Source: an uncultured Clostridia bacterium
Lineage (GTDB): Bacteria; Bacillota; Clostridia; Lachnospirales; Lachnospiraceae
DNA: 16,114 bases
Direction of reading: 5' to 3'
Assembly: GCA_946623485.1 (NCBI GenBank)
Contig: CAMORF010000015.1
Span: 1-16,114 of the forward strand
Shown: positions 5,625-12,607 of the stretch, one piece after another
How positions within the stretch are numbered: position 1 is the stretch's first letter
How the letters are laid out: each line of letters starts with the position of its first letter
Translations under genes and position numbers: made by a program
Notes under the pieces: generated by a model
Told to the model about the DNA's origin: nothing
What the model saw: only the letters and a program-made list of their open reading frames with translations
Databases searched by the model: none

Positions 5625-7355
5625 ATGAATATAATGCCTGAATTGGAGCAGATACGGTCATATGTTGGGCGTTACCGTGTTTATCCGGTGAGTACGGAGA
5701 TTCTTTCAGATATGCGTACGCCACTGGAGGTTCTGCTGGCGCTGCAGAATGTATCGGATCATGTCTATCTGCTTGAATCCGTATCAGGACATGAGAATTG
5801 GGGACGTTACACTTTTCTCGGATATGATCCGAAGCTGGAGATCACATGCCAGTCGGGAATTCTCCGAATCCGCACATCCGATGCAAAAGATACCGCTGTA
5901 TCGGAAGGCAGTCAGTTCAGCGAGACAAAAGTTACCGCAGCATCGGAAGGCAGTCAGCTCAGTGAGACAAAAGTTATCGCGGCATCGGAAGGCAGTCAGC
6001 TCAACGAGACAAGAGTTACTGCGGCATCGGAAGGAAGTCTGCTCAGCGAGGCAAAAGCTACCAGTGCATCGGAAGCCAATCTGTGCATTGAGACCAATGA
6101 CCCGGGCAACTTCATACGCCGGATCATTGCTGCGCACAGGAGTCCGAAGGTAGAGAACCTGCCACCCTTTACGGGAGGACTGGTTGGATATTTCTCCTAT
6201 GATTATCTGAAATATGCTGAACCCGGCTTGCGGCTGGATGCGGAAGACGGAGATGGATTCAATGATGTCGATTTGATGCTGTTTGATAAAGTGATCGTCT
6301 TCGATAATTATCGGCAGAAGATGATCCTCATTGTCAACATGGAACTACCCGAAGAAAGAACCAAAGAGGGAGCTGAAGAAGCTATGAAAGAAGCCAGCAA
6401 AGAAGCCGAAGAAGATGATTTTCTTAAAAAATCTTACCAAAGAGCATGCCTTGCGCTTCAGGAGATGGCGGATCTGGTGAAGAAGGGGAGGATGATGCGG
6501 ATCAGCCCCGGGAAAATGACTTCACCGGTGCAGGCGTTGTTTTCTGAAGAGCAGTTCTGCGGCATGGTTGAGAATGCCAAGAGGCATATTTTTGAAGGAG
6601 ATATCTTTCAGGTTGTGCTCTCGAACCGGCTCGAAGCCAGGTATGAGGGGAGCTTGCTGAATACTTACCGGATTCTGCGGACTGTGAACCCATCGCCTTA
6701 CATGTTTTACTTTGCAAGCTCTGATCTGGAGGTAGCGGGGGCTTCGCCGGAAACCCTAGTCAAGCTGGAAGACGGCGTACTGTATACATTTCCGCTCGCA
6801 GGCACAAGGCCAAGAGGCAGGACGCCGGAGGAAGATCAGGCGCTGGAACAAGAGCTGCTCGCAGACCCGAAGGAGCTTGCAGAGCATAGCATGCTGGTAG
6901 ACCTTGGCAGAAATGATATAGGGAAGATTGCCGAATATGGCAGCGTGGAGGTAGAGAAAGCATTTCAGGTGGAACGGTTTTCCCATGTCATGCACATCGG
7001 GTCAACCGTGCGCGGGAGAATCAGCGAGGACAAGGACGCGCTTGACGCCGTGGCATCGATTCTTCCTGCGGGGACGCTGAGCGGCGCCCCGAAGATCCGG
7101 GCGATGCAGATCATCGATGACCTGGAAAACAACAAACGTGGAATCTATGGAGGTGCGCTTGGCTATCTGAGCCTTACCGGAAATCTCGATCTGTGTATCG
7201 CGATCCGGATCGCCTACAAAAAGAATGGGAAAGTATATATTCGCAGCGGCGCCGGCATTGTGGCGGACTCTGATCCCCGAAAAGAGTATCAGGAGTGCCT
7301 CAACAAGGCGCGGGCCGTCCTCGTCTCACTGGAAAAGGCGCAGGAGGAACTGTAG
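5625..7355 (+). CDS. trpE: Anthranilate synthase component I
   Basis: Makes anthranilate from chorismate with ammonia supplied by TrpG; first committed step of tryptophan synthesis, cytoplasmic. The N-terminal domain (residues ~1-230) contains LLES (49-52), the start of the Trp feedback-binding site, and PPFTGGLVGYFSYD. The C-terminal chorismate-binding domain is complete, with GDIFQVVLSNR, PSPYMFYF, GASPETLV, FPLAGTRPRG, HSMLVDLGRNDIG, LPAGTLSGAPKIRAM and RSGAGIVADSDP. At 576 aa it is longer than the usual ~500. The excess comes from a 14-residue tandem repeat (92-161) and a Glu/Lys/Ala-rich linker (~244-265), both in the N-terminal domain outside the catalytic core. The start is set by GGGGGGG at 5611-5617, 7 nt before the ATG. 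First gene of the operon, behind the T-box. Confidence 0.97.
   Translation: MNIMPELEQIRSYVGRYRVYPVSTEILSDMRTPLEVLLALQNVSDHVYLLESVSGHENWGRYTFLGYDPKLEITCQSGILRIRTSDAKDTAVSEGSQFSETKVTAASEGSQLSETKVIAASEGSQLNETRVTAASEGSLLSEAKATSASEANLCIETNDPGNFIRRIIAAHRSPKVENLPPFTGGLVGYFSYDYLKYAEPGLRLDAEDGDGFNDVDLMLFDKVIVFDNYRQKMILIVNMELPEERTKEGAEEAMKEASKEAEEDDFLKKSYQRACLALQEMADLVKKGRMMRISPGKMTSPVQALFSEEQFCGMVENAKRHIFEGDIFQVVLSNRLEARYEGSLLNTYRILRTVNPSPYMFYFASSDLEVAGASPETLVKLEDGVLYTFPLAGTRPRGRTPEEDQALEQELLADPKELAEHSMLVDLGRNDIGKIAEYGSVEVEKAFQVERFSHVMHIGSTVRGRISEDKDALDAVASILPAGTLSGAPKIRAMQIIDDLENNKRGIYGGALGYLSLTGNLDLCIAIRIAYKKNGKVYIRSGAGIVADSDPRKEYQECLNKARAVLVSLEKAQEEL
5898..6107 (+). repeat. 42-bp in-frame tandem repeat inside trpE
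   Basis: Five consecutive 42-bp units (5898, 5940, 5982, 6024, 6066) encode variants of ASEGSQLSETKVTA. The fifth unit is divergent (ASEANLCIETNDPG) and merges into the normal TrpE sequence, so it probably represents the parental segment. The array lies between the strand ending LRIRTSD and the helix NFIRRIIAAH, a place where TrpE proteins have a loop. Confidence 0.95.
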
Positions 7356-7388
7356 AAAGCAACCATGATCTGAAAGGAGGATCTGGAA

Positions 7389-7979
7389 ATGATATTACTG
7401 ATCGATAATTATGACAGTTTTTCTTATAACCTCTTCCAGATGGTCGGTGCGATTGCGCCGGACATCCGCGTGATCCGGAACGATGCGTACAGTGTAGAAG
7501 AGATTTTGGAAATGAAAGCGTCCGGCATTCTCATTTCTCCGGGGCCGGGCCGCCCGGAGGATGCAGGGATATGCATCGAGCTTGTGAAAAGAATGGAGAC
7601 GGAAGCGGGGAATGTTCCGTTGCTGGGGGTCTGCCTTGGACATCAGAGCATCTGCGCGGCCTTCGGAGCAAGCATCGGATACGCAAAACAGCTGATGCAT
7701 GGAAAAACATCCATGTGCCGGATGGATCAATCAAGCCCGCTGTTTGAGGGATTGGAGGAAATGGAGCAGGTTGGGCGTTATCATTCGCTTGCAGCAGATG
7801 AAGCAACCATGCCGGAGTGCCTGAAGATAACAGCAAGGACGGAGGACGGTGAGATCATGGCGGTTGAACATCGACATATGCCGATATATGGAATTCAGTT
7901 TCATCCGGAATCCATCCTCACTCCACACGGCGGGAAGATTCTGGAGAACTTTATCCATATGCTGCGGTATTCGGCATGA
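7389..7979 (+). CDS. trpG: Anthranilate synthase component II (glutamine amidotransferase)
   Basis: Class I glutamine amidotransferase that hydrolyses glutamine and passes ammonia to TrpE. It is 196 aa, the normal length. The catalytic triad is visible: C82 in GVCLGHQS, H172 and E174 in FHPES. The oxyanion region SPGPGRPEDAG and N-terminal LLIDNYDSFSYNL are typical. It is a separate subunit, not fused to TrpE or TrpD. It could in principle also serve aminodeoxychorismate synthase, as in some Bacilli, but no pab gene is in the window. A strong AAAGGAGG (7373-7380) sits 8 nt before the ATG; the gap to trpE is 33 nt. Confidence 0.95.
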   Translation: MILLIDNYDSFSYNLFQMVGAIAPDIRVIRNDAYSVEEILEMKASGILISPGPGRPEDAGICIELVKRMETEAGNVPLLGVCLGHQSICAAFGASIGYAKQLMHGKTSMCRMDQSSPLFEGLEEMEQVGRYHSLAADEATMPECLKITARTEDGEIMAVEHRHMPIYGIQFHPESILTPHGGKILENFIHMLRYSA

Positions 7980-7984
7980 GGTCG

Positions 7985-8001
7985 CACCGGCGAAGCTGGT
8001 G
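7985..8001 (+). other. Small hairpin between trpG and trpD
   Basis: CACCGGC, GAA, GCTGGTG can fold into a 7-bp stem (one G-U pair) with a three-base loop, just after the trpG stop. There is no T-run, so it is not a normal terminator. The 12-mer CACCGGCGAAGC occurs again at 2800-2811. It might be a small dispersed element or an mRNA processing hairpin. Confidence 0.3.
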
Positions 8002-8051
8002 ACGGAGTCCTGGTGCCATAAGAGGTAAACGAGAAACGGAGGAGGGTGAAA

Positions 8052-9077
8052 ATGATTAAGGAAGCAATTATTAAAATAGTGGATAAGCAGGATCTGACTT
8101 ACGAGGAAGCATACAGTGTCATGAATCAGATCATGAGCGGTGAGACTACGCCGACACAGAATGCGGCTTTTCTGGCGGCGCTTTCGACCAAATCAACAGG
8201 CGCGGAAACCATCGATGAGATTTCCGGCTGCGCCAGCGCCATGCGGGAAAAGGCTACGCCGATGGATCATCCGGGCATGGAGGTGATGGAGATCGTCGGG
8301 ACAGGCGGTGACAATGCACACACCTTCAACATATCGACAACAAGCGCATTTGTCCTCGCAGCAGGAGGAGTGAAGGTTGCAAAACACGGCAACCGTGCTG
8401 CGTCTTCGGATTGCGGGACGGCAGACTGCCTGGAAGCCTTGGGGATCAATATCCAGCAGGATCCCGACATGTGCCGGAGGCTGTTGGATGAGGTTGGCTT
8501 CTGTTTTATGTTTGCGCAGAAATATCACACGTCCATGAAGTATGTGGGCGCAATCCGCAGGGAACTTGGCATCCGCACCGTATTCAATATCCTGGGACCT
8601 TTGACCAACCCGGCCCGTCCGGATTACATGCTGCTGGGGGTCTACAGCGAAAGGCTGGTGGCCCCGCTGGCGAAGGTTATGATCAGCCTTGGCGTGAAGC
8701 GTGGTATGGTTGTCTATGGCACGGACCATCTGGATGAGATTTCCATCAGCGCTCCTACTGTTATCTGCGAATTCCGGGATGGCTATTACCGCGACCTGAC
8801 CATCCAGCCGGAAGACTTTGGACTTACCACGGCAACGAAGGAAGCGATTGTGGGAGGCACTCCGGCGGAAAATGCCCAGACGGTCCGTGGCATCCTCTCC
8901 GGCGCTGTCACCGGCCCGAGGCGTGACATTGTCCTGATGAATGCAGGGGCAGGCCTGTTCATTTCCGGAAAAGCGCAGAATATGCAGGATGGTGTCCGGC
9001 TCGCTGCGCAATTGATCGACAGCGGCGAGGCACTCAGGAAGGTGGATGATATGATCCGTGTATCTACGGCTCGTTAG
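8052..9077 (+). CDS. trpD: Anthranilate phosphoribosyltransferase
   Basis: Transfers the phosphoribosyl group of PRPP to anthranilate, second step of the pathway. It is 341 aa, usual length. Family motifs are intact: GTGGD (83-87) and NIST (93-96) for PRPP/Mg, KHGNR (111-115), GVRRG-like [15 protein letters not shown] in the C-terminal half, and LGPLTNP. The ATG at 8052 is preferred to GTG 8046 because GGAGGAGGG (8038-8046) overlaps that GTG and is correctly spaced for the ATG. No insertion is seen in this gene, in contrast to trpE. It lies 72 nt after trpG. Confidence 0.96.
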   Translation: MIKEAIIKIVDKQDLTYEEAYSVMNQIMSGETTPTQNAAFLAALSTKSTGAETIDEISGCASAMREKATPMDHPGMEVMEIVGTGGDNAHTFNISTTSAFVLAAGGVKVAKHGNRAASSDCGTADCLEALGINIQQDPDMCRRLLDEVGFCFMFAQKYHTSMKYVGAIRRELGIRTVFNILGPLTNPARPDYMLLGVYSERLVAPLAKVMISLGVKRGMVVYGTDHLDEISISAPTVICEFRDGYYRDLTIQPEDFGLTTATKEAIVGGTPAENAQTVRGILSGAVTGPRRDIVLMNAGAGLFISGKAQNMQDGVRLAAQLIDSGEALRKVDDMIRVSTAR

Positions 9078-9152
9078 TCGATTTGACTAAGGAACTGTTG
9101 AAGAAAATGAAAAGAAAGTACGATCAAGAAGCATGAGGAGGGCGGGGAAGAT

Positions 9153-10010
9153 ATGACGATACTGGATGAGCTGGCGGCATATGCCGGAATCCGGGTGGAG
9201 AGAGCAAAGGAAAATGTGCCCCTTGAAGTGGTCAAAGAACAGGCGCTGGCATGTGCCGATATGCAAAAAAACTGTCAACCTGGTACGGCTGGCTCCCCGG
9301 ATCAGGCAGCAATGACAGCGGTGACAGATCGCCCGGAATGGTTTGCGTTTGAAAAGGCACTTGCAGGGCCGGGCATTGGCTTTATCTGCGAGGTGAAAAA
9401 AGCCTCTCCCTCCAAAGGATTGATTGCTGCGGAATTCCCTTATGTTGAAATTGCAAAAGAATATGAAGCAGCAGGTGCCGAATGCATTTCCGTTTTGACC
9501 GAACCAAAGTGGTTTCTTGGAAGCGGCACATATCTGAAGAAAATTACCGAAAGCGTCAGGACTCCATGCATCCGAAAGGATTTTACCATAGACGAATATA
9601 TGATTTATGAGGCAAAACTTCTTGGGGCAGGCGCAGTGCTGTTGATTTGCTCTTTACTTGATACAAAACAGTTGGAGGCATACATTCGTATAGCGGATCG
9701 CCTTGGCCTCTCTGCTTTGGTGGAAGCGCATGATGCGGAAGAAATACGATCCGCAGTTGCCTCCGGCGCCAGAATGATTGGTGTGAATAACCGTAACCTG
9801 AAAGACTTTACGGTTGATGTTCGTAATTCACAAAATCTCCGGAAGCTGGTACCGGACAACATTTTGTTTGTCGCAGAGAGTGGAATACGGAATGCGGACG
9901 ATGTGCGTGCCATGCGTGAAGCAGGTGCCGATGCCGTTCTGGTCGGGGAGACGCTGATGCGTGCACGGGATAAAACACAGATGCTGCATTTGCTCAGGGG
10001 AACAAATTGA
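9153..10010 (+). CDS. trpC: Indole-3-glycerol phosphate synthase
   Basis: Ring closure of the carboxyphenylamino-deoxyribulose phosphate made by TrpF to indole-3-glycerol phosphate. A TIM barrel with the expected catalytic residues: E80 and K82 in CEVKKASPSKG, K142 in RKDF, E191 in LVEAHD, N212/N213 in GVNNRNL, E242 in AESGI. At 285 aa it is ~25 longer than the common 255-260. The excess appears to be a Gln/Ala/Thr-rich stretch (residues ~33-60) between the N-terminal helix and the first barrel strand. GAGGAGGGCGGGG precedes the ATG closely. It lies 75 nt after trpD; its 3' end is the first element of a tandem array. Confidence 0.96.
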   Translation: MTILDELAAYAGIRVERAKENVPLEVVKEQALACADMQKNCQPGTAGSPDQAAMTAVTDRPEWFAFEKALAGPGIGFICEVKKASPSKGLIAAEFPYVEIAKEYEAAGAECISVLTEPKWFLGSGTYLKKITESVRTPCIRKDFTIDEYMIYEAKLLGAGAVLLICSLLDTKQLEAYIRIADRLGLSALVEAHDAEEIRSAVASGARMIGVNNRNLKDFTVDVRNSQNLRKLVPDNILFVAESGIRNADDVRAMREAGADAVLVGETLMRARDKTQMLHLLRGTN

Positions 10011-10143
10011 AAGAAAGTATGTGAAATCGAAAGGAACAACCTGAAAGAAAGCACGTGAAATCCAAAGGGGCGGCCTGAAGGAAAGTATGTAAAATTCAAA
10101 GGGGCTGCCTGAAAGAAAGCACGTGAAACCGAAAGGGACAATT
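10008..10143 (+). repeat. 34-bp tandem array in the trpC-trpF spacer
   Basis: Four contiguous 34-bp units start at 10008, 10042, 10076 and 10110, each of the form TGAAAGAAAGYAYGTGAAAY followed by YSAAAGGRRCNRCC. The first three bases of unit 1 are the trpC stop codon. The bases before that stop (AGGGGAACAAAT) resemble the end of each unit (AAAGGAACAACC and relatives), so the array seems to have grown from the trpC 3' end. Each copy contains an AAAGGRRC purine block resembling a ribosome binding site. Confidence 0.95.
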
Positions 10144-10168
10144 TGAAGAAGACCTGGGGAGCTAAGAG

Positions 10169-10789
10169 ATGTCTGATATTAGGAGGAAAGAGGTACGGGT
10201 GAAAATATGCGGGCTGAGGCGGCCGGAGGATATCAGGATTGTGAACGAGGCAATGCCTGATTATGCAGGCTTTATTCTGGCTGCAGGCCGCAGGCGTACC
10301 GTCACCCCGGAGCAGATGGCAGAGCTGTCATCCGGACTCACCCCGGAGATCTGCAAGGTGGCAGTGTTTCTGAATCAGGATCCGGAGTGGATCTGCAGCC
10401 TCGCGCAAAGGGGCCTTATGGATGTGATCCAGCTGCATGGATCGGAGTGTGAGGATGAGATTCTGATGCTTCAGAAAAAGACCGGAAAAAAGGTGATCAA
10501 AGCATTCCGGATTGACACGGAGGAGGATGTCCGTGCAGCTGAGGCATCTTCTGCGGATTGGATTCTTCTGGATCATGGCATGGGCGGAACGGGGGAGATG
10601 TTTGACTGGTCTTTGCTTCAGATGATTTCCAGGCCGTTTTTTCTTGCGGGTGGCCTTTCCCCGGAAAATGTGCGGGAGGCGATTCGGAGAACGTGTCCGG
10701 CGGGAGTGGATGTCAGTACGGGTGTGGAAAGTGATGGCTGGAAGGATGCAGTGAAGGTAAGTGAATTTATGCGGCAGGTACGAGGCTGA
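10169..10789 (+). CDS. trpF: Phosphoribosylanthranilate isomerase
   Basis: Isomerises phosphoribosylanthranilate for TrpC. It is 206 aa, typical. The N-terminal strand VRVKICGL carries the general base C14, and D135 in ILLDHGMGGTG is the general acid. LAGGLSPENV and GVDVSTGVESDGWKD are the phosphate-binding end of the barrel. The ATG at 10169 has GGGGAG 7 nt upstream. An alternative GTG at 10199 would give the canonical short start (MKICGL), with AGGAGG at 10181-10186 but a long 12-nt spacing. Both are possible, so the first ten residues are uncertain. It is preceded by the 34-bp array and followed by the longest spacer of the operon. Confidence 0.95.
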   Translation: MSDIRRKEVRVKICGLRRPEDIRIVNEAMPDYAGFILAAGRRRTVTPEQMAELSSGLTPEICKVAVFLNQDPEWICSLAQRGLMDVIQLHGSECEDEILMLQKKTGKKVIKAFRIDTEEDVRAAEASSADWILLDHGMGGTGEMFDWSLLQMISRPFFLAGGLSPENVREAIRRTCPAGVDVSTGVESDGWKDAVKVSEFMRQVRG

Positions 10790-10841
10790 GTCAGCACCCC
10801 AGTGTTCAAGTGCTCAGACAGTCCAGCTTACGGCGACTGAG

Positions 10842-10874
10842 GGCGCTGCGTGCCAGTGGCACGCGGTTAGCGCC
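10842..10874. repeat. Bulged inverted repeat in the trpF-trpB spacer
   Basis: GGCGCT and GCGTGCC, a three-base loop (AGT), then GGCACGC, a four-base bulge (GGTT) and AGCGCC form a 13-bp stem with one asymmetric bulge. It is GC-rich and lacks a T-run, so it is more like a REP-type palindrome or mRNA stability element than a terminator. It lies 53 nt after the trpF stop. Confidence 0.7.
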
Positions 10875-10987
10875 GACCGGAGCGAAGCGTAGAACAACGC
10901 AGCAGATGAATTCAAGATGATGTTATTAATGCAAAAGTCATTGAGACGGGGCACTATGATCCTGCCGGGCGGAAAAGGGGCCAAAAG

Positions 10988-11131
10988 ATGTCTCAGGAGA
11001 TTCAGGGGCGGATGCATCGTATCCTGAAAATCGCAGGATTACAGGACCGGAATCACAGAATCACGGAATTACAAGATCGAAAACCACAGGGTGATAAGAT
11101 CAAGAATTCAGGATCGAAAACCACAGGATGA
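10988..11131 (+). CDS. Possible small ORF in the trpF-trpB spacer
   Basis: A 47-codon frame opens at ATG 10988 ([20 protein letters not shown]...) and ends at TGA 11129-11131. The frame is open back to about 10914, reading [19 protein letters not shown] before the ATG. This earlier part looks protein-like, basic and helical. The second half runs into the 37-bp array. I do not recognise it, the ribosome binding site (GGGGCC) is poor, and it could be a decayed gene end or chance. Confidence 0.2.
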   Translation: MSQEIQGRMHRILKIAGLQDRNHRITELQDRKPQGDKIKNSGSKTTG

Positions 11132-11240
11132 TAAGATCAAGAATTCAGGATCGAAAATCACAGGATGATAAGATCAAGAATTCAGGATCGAAGATCATAG
11201 GATTACAAGATCAGGTTTACAGGATCGAAAATCATAGGGA
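11075..11240 (+). repeat. 37-bp tandem array upstream of trpB
   Basis: Three nearly identical 37-bp units (11075, 11112, 11149), a degenerate fourth (11186-11222) and a partial fifth begin GATCGAAAAYCACAGGRTGA and end AAGATCAAGAATTCAG. The last unit runs into the trpB ribosome binding site. Since 37 is not a multiple of three, the open frame that appears upstream of trpB (from 11128) is a by-product. Confidence 0.95.
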
Positions 11241-11256
11241 TGTCAAGGAGGGCAGT

Positions 11257-12456
11257 ATGGCTACAACAGCAGACGCAAAAGGAAGATTTGGCAGGTTCGG
11301 CGGGCAATATATCCCCGAAACGCTTATGAATGCAGTCATAGAACTGGATCAGGCATACACACATTTTAAGCATGATCCGGAGTTTCAGTCGGAGCTGTCA
11401 ACGCTTTTCCGTGAATATGCAAACCGCCCCAGCCCTCTTTACTATGCTGAAAAAATGACGCAGGATCTGGGCGGTGCAAAAATCTATTTCAAGCGGGAGG
11501 ATCTGAATTTTACAGGCGCTCACAAGATCAATAATGTCCTGGGGCAGGCATTGCTTGCGAAAAAAATGGGCAAGACGCGCCTCATCGCGGAAACAGGCGC
11601 CGGCCAGCACGGCGTGGCGACCGCGACCGCCGCCGCGTATTTTGGGATGGAATGTGTCGTCTTCATGGGAAAAACAGACACGGAACGCCAGGCCTTGAAC
11701 GTCTACAAAATGAAGCTGCTGGGCGCGGATGTTGTGCCGGTTACCAGTGGGACAGCAACTCTGAAAGATGCTGTCTCAGAAGCATTTCGCGAATGGACAA
11801 ACCGGATTGCGGACACGCACTACTGCCTTGGATCTGTCATGGGGCCGCATCCATTTCCAACCATCGTCAGAGATTTCCAGGCAGTGATCTCCCGGGAAGC
11901 CCGGGCACAGATCATGGAGGCGGAAGGACGGCTGCCTGACGCTGTGCTGGCTTGTGTTGGAGGAGGATCCAATGCCATCGGTTCCTTCTACCATTTCATA
12001 GACGATGAAAATGTACAGCTGATCGGCTGTGAAGCAGCGGGGCGGGGGATCGATACCTTTGAGACTGCAGCGACGGTAAGCACAGGAAGGCTCGGTGTCT
12101 TTCATGGGATGAAGAGCCTGTTCTGCCAGGATGAATATGGACAGATCGCGCCGGTCTACTCCATTTCCGCAGGGCTGGATTATCCCGGCATCGGCCCTGA
12201 GCACGCTTACCTGAACGAGATTCACAGGGCAGAGTATGTTCCGGTAACAGATGAGGAGGCCGTCCAGGCGTTTGAATATACCAGCAGGACGGAGGGAATC
12301 ATCCCTGCCATTGAATCATCCCACGCAATTGCGCATGCATTGAAGATCGCGCCTGCAATGAAGAAGGATCAGATTCTGATCGTAACAATTTCCGGCCGCG
12401 GCGATAAGGACTGCGCAGCAGTAGCGAGATATCGAGGCGCATCGATAAAAGACTAA
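11257..12456 (+). CDS. trpB: Tryptophan synthase beta chain
   Basis: PLP enzyme that joins indole and serine to give tryptophan; works as an alpha2-beta2 complex with TrpA through an indole tunnel. It is 399 aa, the normal TrpB1 length. [13 protein letters not shown] is the typical N-terminus. K90 in [11 protein letters not shown] is the PLP Schiff-base lysine, E112 in AETGAGQHG the catalytic Glu, and [10 protein letters not shown] the PLP phosphate loop. The ATG at 11257 has AAGGAGGG (11245-11252). An in-frame ATG at 11128 would add 43 repeat-derived residues and has no ribosome binding site, so I reject it. The C-terminus RGASIKD is also the first unit of the following array. Confidence 0.97.
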   Translation: MATTADAKGRFGRFGGQYIPETLMNAVIELDQAYTHFKHDPEFQSELSTLFREYANRPSPLYYAEKMTQDLGGAKIYFKREDLNFTGAHKINNVLGQALLAKKMGKTRLIAETGAGQHGVATATAAAYFGMECVVFMGKTDTERQALNVYKMKLLGADVVPVTSGTATLKDAVSEAFREWTNRIADTHYCLGSVMGPHPFPTIVRDFQAVISREARAQIMEAEGRLPDAVLACVGGGSNAIGSFYHFIDDENVQLIGCEAAGRGIDTFETAATVSTGRLGVFHGMKSLFCQDEYGQIAPVYSISAGLDYPGIGPEHAYLNEIHRAEYVPVTDEEAVQAFEYTSRTEGIIPAIESSHAIAHALKIAPAMKKDQILIVTISGRGDKDCAAVARYRGASIKD

Positions 12457-12577
12457 GGTCGGGTATTACGAGGCGAATCGATAGAAGATTCAGGCACAGC
12501 ATAATGAGGCGAATCGATAGAAGATTCAGGCACAGCATAATGAGGCGCATCGATACAAGATTCAGATACAGCATTCA
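12434..12577 (+). repeat. 36-bp tandem array from the trpB 3' end into the spacer
   Basis: Four 36-bp units start at 12434, 12470, 12506 and 12542. Unit 1 contains the last codons and stop of trpB. Units 2 and 3 are almost identical (GAGGCGAATCGATAGAAGAT then TCAGGCACAGCATAAT). Unit 4 is intermediate. In the trpB frame the units read RGASIKD-stop, RGESIED, RGESIED, RGASIQD, with TAA TGA closing units 2 and 3. The trpB C-terminus has thus been copied three times downstream of its own stop. Confidence 0.95.
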
Positions 12578-12607
12578 GAGGAAATGAAAGAGGGAAGCGT
12601 GATCCTT

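Noticed and set aside
8193..9011. 272-codon ORF antisense to trpD
   Set aside because: trpD on the plus strand has all family motifs; the antisense frame shows no recognisable protein and is a codon-bias shadow.
10008..11240. 34-37-bp arrays as CRISPR
   Set aside because: Copies are directly adjacent with no unique spacers, and no cas genes are present.
11128..11256. 43-residue N-terminal extension of TrpB
   Set aside because: It is encoded by the 37-bp array, lacks a ribosome binding site, and the family start with a strong site is at 11257.
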